Shown here piece after piece: positions 6,101 through 8,239 of a DNA stretch of 8,239 nucleotides. The translations under genes and the position numbers were made by a program. The notes beneath the pieces are model-generated. The model ran no database searches. It was not told the origin of the DNA and was given only the letters and a program-made list of their open reading frames with translations. Position 1 is the stretch's first letter. Each line of letters starts with the position of its first letter. Source of the stretch: Saprospiraceae bacterium (GTDB lineage: Bacteria > Bacteroidota > Bacteroidia > Chitinophagales > Saprospiraceae); contig CANETR010000070.1 in NCBI GenBank assembly GCA_947441325.1, forward strand, positions 1-8,239, in the 5' to 3' direction.

Positions 6101-8239
6101 GTTGACAAAAATGGAAATACTAACAACTGTACTGCATCTATTGATATCAGAGATACTGTAAAACCCAGTATGAGTTGTTTAAATACAAATGTTTACATTA
6201 ACCCCTCGGGATTTGCTCTAATCAGTCCTTCAATAATCAATAATGGTTCTTCCGATGCCTGCGGCTTTGCTTCGCTTTCAGTATCTTTAGACACTGTCAG
6301 ATGCGCCAATATTGGTAATGTAAGCGTACGTCTTCGCGGAACGGATGTAAATGGAAATAGCGATTCCTGCACGGCAATTGTTAGTGTAGTGGATACTGTC
6401 AGACCAGAGGCTTTATGCCAAAACACTTCAGTCTACCTAAACAGTGTTGGTACTGTTTCTGTAAAACCTATTGATGTCAATAATGGTTCTTATGATAATT
6501 GTAACAGCATTGCATCTATTAAAGTGAATGGACTGGATTCTGTTATTTTTACTTGCACCAATACAGGGCTACAAATAGTTCAATTACAAATATTTGATAC
6601 CAATGGCAACATTGGTTCCTGCAACGCACAGGTAATTGTAGTTGATACGGTAAAACCTAGTCCAATTTGTAGAAATCTGACACTTCCGCTCGACGCAAGC
6701 GGTAACTTAACTCTTAGCGCAGGTACGCTTAACAATGGATCTTCAGACGCCTGCGGAATCAGTACTTTTAAATTCAACAATGGCCTGACAAGCAGAACTT
6801 TCAACTGTACAAATGTTGGTGCTAACAATATCAGCTTATTGGTAACAGATGCCAATGGCAATACCGACTCCTGTACATCGGTAGTGACAATTCAGGATTT
6901 GACAGTTCCAAATGCAGTTTGTCAAACAACTTCAGTTTATCTCAATAATTTAGGTGTTATTACAGTTCAACCTACTCAAATAAATGCAGGAAGCCCTGAT
7001 GCATGCGGAATAGACACCATGTTCATAAGCCCTGCGAATTTCAATTGCAGCAGTGTCTCTACAAGCCAAAGCATTACCCTTACGGTTGTTGATAATAATA
7101 ATAATAGCGCTAGCTGCATAGCAACCGTCAATGTAGTTGACTCTGTAAGACCAACCATGATTTGCTCCAACCCAACTGTGTATTTAGATGCCTTGGGTGT
7201 AGTAAGTGTTTTAGCAACTCAAATAGATGGAGGTAGCAACGATGCCTGCGGAATAGTACAAAGACTTATAAATGGGAACAACAACCAGGTTTACAACTGT
7301 TCTAATCTTGGACTTAACAATGCACTGCTTACCACAACCGATATTAACAGCAACTCTGCAAGCTGCAATGCAGTAGTGACAGTAGCAGATACCGTTAGAC
7401 CAACAGCCAGATGCAGGGCTCCATTTAATCTATACCTCAATGCGGTTACAGGCAGCGCAACCCTCACTCCTATTTTGGTTGACAGTAGCAGCTTCGATAA
7501 CTGTTTCGTAGTATCAGCACTCTATACCATCAATAACCAATCATCAATCAACTATTCTTGTGCAAATTCTGGCTCTACCCAAAATATTACATTAAGAATT
7601 TTTGATGGCTCCAACAATTTCAGCACCTGTGCAACGACCGTAACAATAAGAGATACCACTGGCCCAGTCGCCCAATGTTTGCCTTCCATTACCAGAAACC
7701 TAAGTTCAGCATCTCCTGCATCGGTAAATGTTAGTGCAATTTCACTAAACAACAATAGTACTGACATCTGTGGCGGAGCAGCGCTGACATTCCTGATAAA
7801 CGGGCAGCCAAATTTTAATTATACCTGTGCCAATTTAGGACCAAATACATCTACACTAACTGTTCAGGATCAAAGCGGTAATCAAAGTACTTGTACTTCA
7901 GTTGTTATTATTAATGATATCACTCCACCTATTGCATCCTGTATAGGAAATTACAATCTAAATCTTGACGCTAGTGGACAGGCGACACTTACGGGTTCAG
8001 TGCTTAACAATGGTTCGGCCGACAATTGTGCAGTTACTACCTTTTTGGTAAATGGCGCTAGCTCTCAAATTTTCACCTGTTCCAATTTTGGTAGCAGCGC
8101 TGTAACACTTACAGTCAGAGATGCATCGGGCAATTCCTCAACCTGTACCTCGGTTATTACAGTTCAGGACACAAGCGCGCCTGTTGCAAGATGCTATAGC
8201 AATCCAATTGAAGTTTTTCTGAATTCTGGTGGAACAGCA
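3167..8239 (+). CDS. Giant secreted P-domain and four-cysteine HYR-like repeat protein, N-terminal part (cut by window edge)
   Basis: One frame is open from ATG 3167 to the right edge, 1691 codons without stop or frameshift. An in-frame TGA at 3161 makes this the first possible ATG. Residues 1-27 look like a signal peptide (hydrophobic core VFFFIVFLSLSVF, probable cut after S25-Y26-S27). Residues about 50-192 resemble a P-domain. From residue 195 to the edge run 17 complete and one partial tandem Ig-like units related to HYR domains. No transmembrane segment is visible after the signal peptide. The composition is rich in Ser, Thr, Asn and Cys and poor in Lys, as in extracellular Bacteroidota proteins. 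Such proteins usually end in a type IX secretion or gliding-motility-associated C-terminal domain; that part is outside the window, so export route is inferred. The likely role is adhesion or surface structure. By eye its DNA is somewhat richer in GC than the genes to its left, as expected from the Ala/Gly/Cys-rich composition. Confidence 0.92.
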   Translation, partial: MFFNLSAGISKVFFFIVFLSLSVFSYSQTSTVTLCESPNLFVSNGLSLTPGINFTGSVPVGNVVTDVRISVTWSRRQTNCAGANGTDDVSEVEMSLVGPSGISRTLVGPGGSWSGTGSVSNISTSFRDGATTILGFPTNGATYNPANSLASVLPAGTDFLASLGAGLWRLEIVDNNANSSGICIQSYCITIISCSSPPLTSRCRATALLKLDTFGLRTPAFSDLNLNSDTSCLLSSVRFSLNASGTPLLNSPFNCSNAGTTFPLYMVLTDKLGRTTICPTPTSVTVRDSVAPDVPECRIFSATADTVYLNAAGVATYNVSQLTPTDACGVGSIQISNGYNVNFGNTVTFNCSLNSSAGIHGTGANNLYARVRDVNNNFRNSLSLSSSFYPSCRIRILAFDTIPPNAICHPTRTLALASNGLATATATTIDNGSFATCSPSGPLLYTINNGTSVTYNCDSIGTRTTYLIVTKNNTPQQGGISRDTCISIINVVDVTAPNAICSGSSISLSAAGTASIAASTVAAFSSDNCGPLTFSFSTGLNRSFNCANLGVNIVTVSVTDGSGNVSACNASITVTDITAPAANCQNIDVYLNSLGTVNVPASSINNSSIDACGISSYLLNGLGSVNFSCDSVGVRNVRLTVSDASSNSSSCNATVTVIDTIRPNAICQNRTVYLSSSGTVTVAATEIDNASTDNCSILSRTINGLSPGTRATYTCDSIGSRTAILQINDVNGNSRTCTSTVQVLDSIRPNAVCRNITAYLGTTGTVSISSTQINNGSTDNCSISNYQLSTSSFTCDSIGNRNVSMLVSDASGNSRSCSSIVNVQDTTRPVAQCRNVTLILNAIGNASLTTADINNSSSDNCSISSFQFLGLAVGTNINYNCDSTGNRTAILRVNDVNGNFSTCNATVTVSDTTRPIAICQNIIAHLNSAGTVTVNASQLNNGSSDICGINTFFINSTGTISQTFNCANVGPNSVSLIVVDKNGNTNNCTASIDIRDTVKPSMSCLNTNVYINPSGFALISPSIINNGSSDACGFASLSVSLDTVRCANIGNVSVRLRGTDVNGNSDSCTAIVSVVDTVRPEALCQNTSVYLNSVGTVSVKPIDVNNGSYDNCNSIASIKVNGLDSVIFTCTNTGLQIVQLQIFDTNGNIGSCNAQVIVVDTVKPSPICRNLTLPLDASGNLTLSAGTLNNGSSDACGISTFKFNNGLTSRTFNCTNVGANNISLLVTDANGNTDSCTSVVTIQDLTVPNAVCQTTSVYLNNLGVITVQPTQINAGSPDACGIDTMFISPANFNCSSVSTSQSITLTVVDNNNNSASCIATVNVVDSVRPTMICSNPTVYLDALGVVSVLATQIDGGSNDACGIVQRLINGNNNQVYNCSNLGLNNALLTTTDINSNSASCNAVVTVADTVRPTARCRAPFNLYLNAVTGSATLTPILVDSSSFDNCFVVSALYTINNQSSINYSCANSGSTQNITLRIFDGSNNFSTCATTVTIRDTTGPVAQCLPSITRNLSSASPASVNVSAISLNNNSTDICGGAALTFLINGQPNFNYTCANLGPNTSTLTVQDQSGNQSTCTSVVIINDITPPIASCIGNYNLNLDASGQATLTGSVLNNGSADNCAVTTFLVNGASSQIFTCSNFGSSAVTLTVRDASGNSSTCTSVITVQDTSAPVARCYSNPIEVFLNSGGTA
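3314..3745 (+). other. P-domain-like module near the N-terminus of the giant protein
   Basis: Residues about 50-193 carry the landmarks of the proprotein-convertase P-domain, a beta-sandwich usually found after subtilisin-like catalytic domains. They are VVTDVRISVTW (64-73), DDVSEVEMSLVGPSG (about 87-101, matching the usual D-L-x-x-x-L-x-x-P-S-G pattern), SFRDGATT (equivalent to FDDxA), NPANSLASV, and GLWRLEIVDN followed by ITI (about 166-191, matching the usual G-x-W-x-L-x-x-x-D). Cysteines at C80, C183 and C188 may form disulfides. No catalytic domain precedes it: only the signal peptide and about 20 residues do. The match is from remembered family features, not from a profile search. Confidence 0.72.
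4430..4447 (+). repeat. Short in-frame hexamer repeat (GCAACA-type, three copies)
   Basis: Two copies of GCAACA plus GCAACC at 4430-4447 encode alternating Ala-Thr in the third repeat unit. It lies in frame, so gain or loss of a copy would change the length by two residues without a frameshift. Confidence 0.7.
4892..5896 (+). repeat. Higher-order duplication: units 5-6 repeated as units 7-8
   Basis: Units 5 and 7 resemble each other, as do units 6 and 8, beyond the general repeat similarity. Units 6 and 8 are both 86 residues and share RTAIL, NDVNGN and DNCSI. The 16-mer GATAACTGTTCAATTT is at 5243 and 5741, and the 15-mer AGAACAGCCATTTTG is at 5327 and 5825, both exactly 498 bp apart. Units 5 and 7 share CDS[VI]G-x-RNV and VSDAS, and these are also 498 bp apart (codons starting at 5051 and 5549). 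This indicates a block duplication of about 500 bp later than the origin of the array. Confidence 0.7.
7094..7105 (+). repeat. AAT trinucleotide run (four copies) in unit 13
   Basis: Four AAT codons in frame encode Asn-Asn-Asn-Asn directly after an Asp. They occupy the place where other units have the D-x-[NS]-G-N hairpin, so this loop may have been rewritten by triplet slippage. Confidence 0.7.

Larger units (their letters stand above)
3749..8239 (+). repeat. Array of 17 complete and one partial four-cysteine HYR-like protein repeats
   Basis: Units were placed by the recurring start D-[ST]-x-x-P-x-x-x-C. They begin at 3749, 4028, 4364, 4643, 4892, 5141, 5399, 5639, 5897, 6152, 6392, 6644, 6896, 7139, 7388, 7652, 7916 and 8168 (partial). 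The first three are longer (93, 112 and 93 residues) and more divergent. Units 4-17 are 80-88 residues. A typical unit reads in order: P-x-A-x-C, V-Y-L-x-x-x-G-x-V-x-V, I-N-N-G-S-x-D-x-C-G, F-N-C-x-x-x-G, L-x-V-x-D-x-x-G-N, then x-x-C-x-A-x-V-x-V. All complete units keep four cysteines at equivalent places. The D-x-x-G-N hairpin and overall layout resemble HYR domains, an Ig-like extracellular fold. Conservation is at protein level; the DNA copies are well diverged, so this is an old expansion. Confidence 0.94.

Noticed and set aside
4561..7767. Several minus-strand open frames of 64-111 codons across the repeat array
   Set aside because: They recur at similar places in successive units and their products are just the antisense of the conserved repeat motifs. 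The plus-strand frame is far longer and coherent.
4643..8167. D-x-[NS]-G-N motifs as calcium-binding repeats (RTX, dockerin or thrombospondin type 3)
   Set aside because: They occur once per unit at a fixed place in an Ig-like repeat and lack the spacing and acidic ligands of those calcium-binding families; they fit the conserved hairpin of HYR-like domains.
3749..8239. CRISPR or other DNA-level repeat array
   Set aside because: The period is about 250 bp, the repeats are in one reading frame, and the DNA copies are diverged while the protein pattern is kept.

Overview
The window looks like a chromosomal segment of a Bacteroidota bacterium (class not resolved). Three things point there: AT-rich DNA with mostly no Shine-Dalgarno sequence ahead of start codons, a ClpC of the type found in that phylum, and a very large secreted protein of four-cysteine HYR-like (Ig-fold) repeats of the kind common in gliding or type IX secretion lineages.

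Layout. Positions 1-814 (minus) hold the N-terminal 271 codons of clpC, cut by the left edge. A 300-nt AT-rich divergent intergenic region follows (815-1114). Next comes a tight plus-strand pair: a small STAS-domain anti-anti-sigma-like protein (1115-1516) and, three bases later, ribonuclease Z (1520-2434). A small predicted lipoprotein of unknown function (2423-2956, minus) converges on rnz and overlaps its 3' end by 12 bp. After a 210-nt divergent spacer, one uninterrupted plus-strand reading frame runs from 3167 to the right edge (at least 1691 codons).

The giant frame encodes a signal peptide, a P-domain-like module, and 17 complete plus one partial tandem repeat. Core repeats are 80-88 residues long and every complete unit carries four cysteines at equivalent places. 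The C-terminus, where a type IX sorting domain would be expected, lies outside the window.

Functionally the left part is housekeeping: protein quality control, a possible partner-switch regulator and tRNA 3' processing. The right part is a cell-surface or secreted adhesin-like protein. The main points of interest are the strict four-cysteine pattern, a two-unit (about 498 bp) higher-order duplication inside the array, a periodic D-[ST]-x motif at unit starts that fits the Bacteroidota O-glycosylation signal, and a P-domain at the N-terminus with no protease domain ahead of it. No RNA gene, insertion sequence or CRISPR array was recognised.
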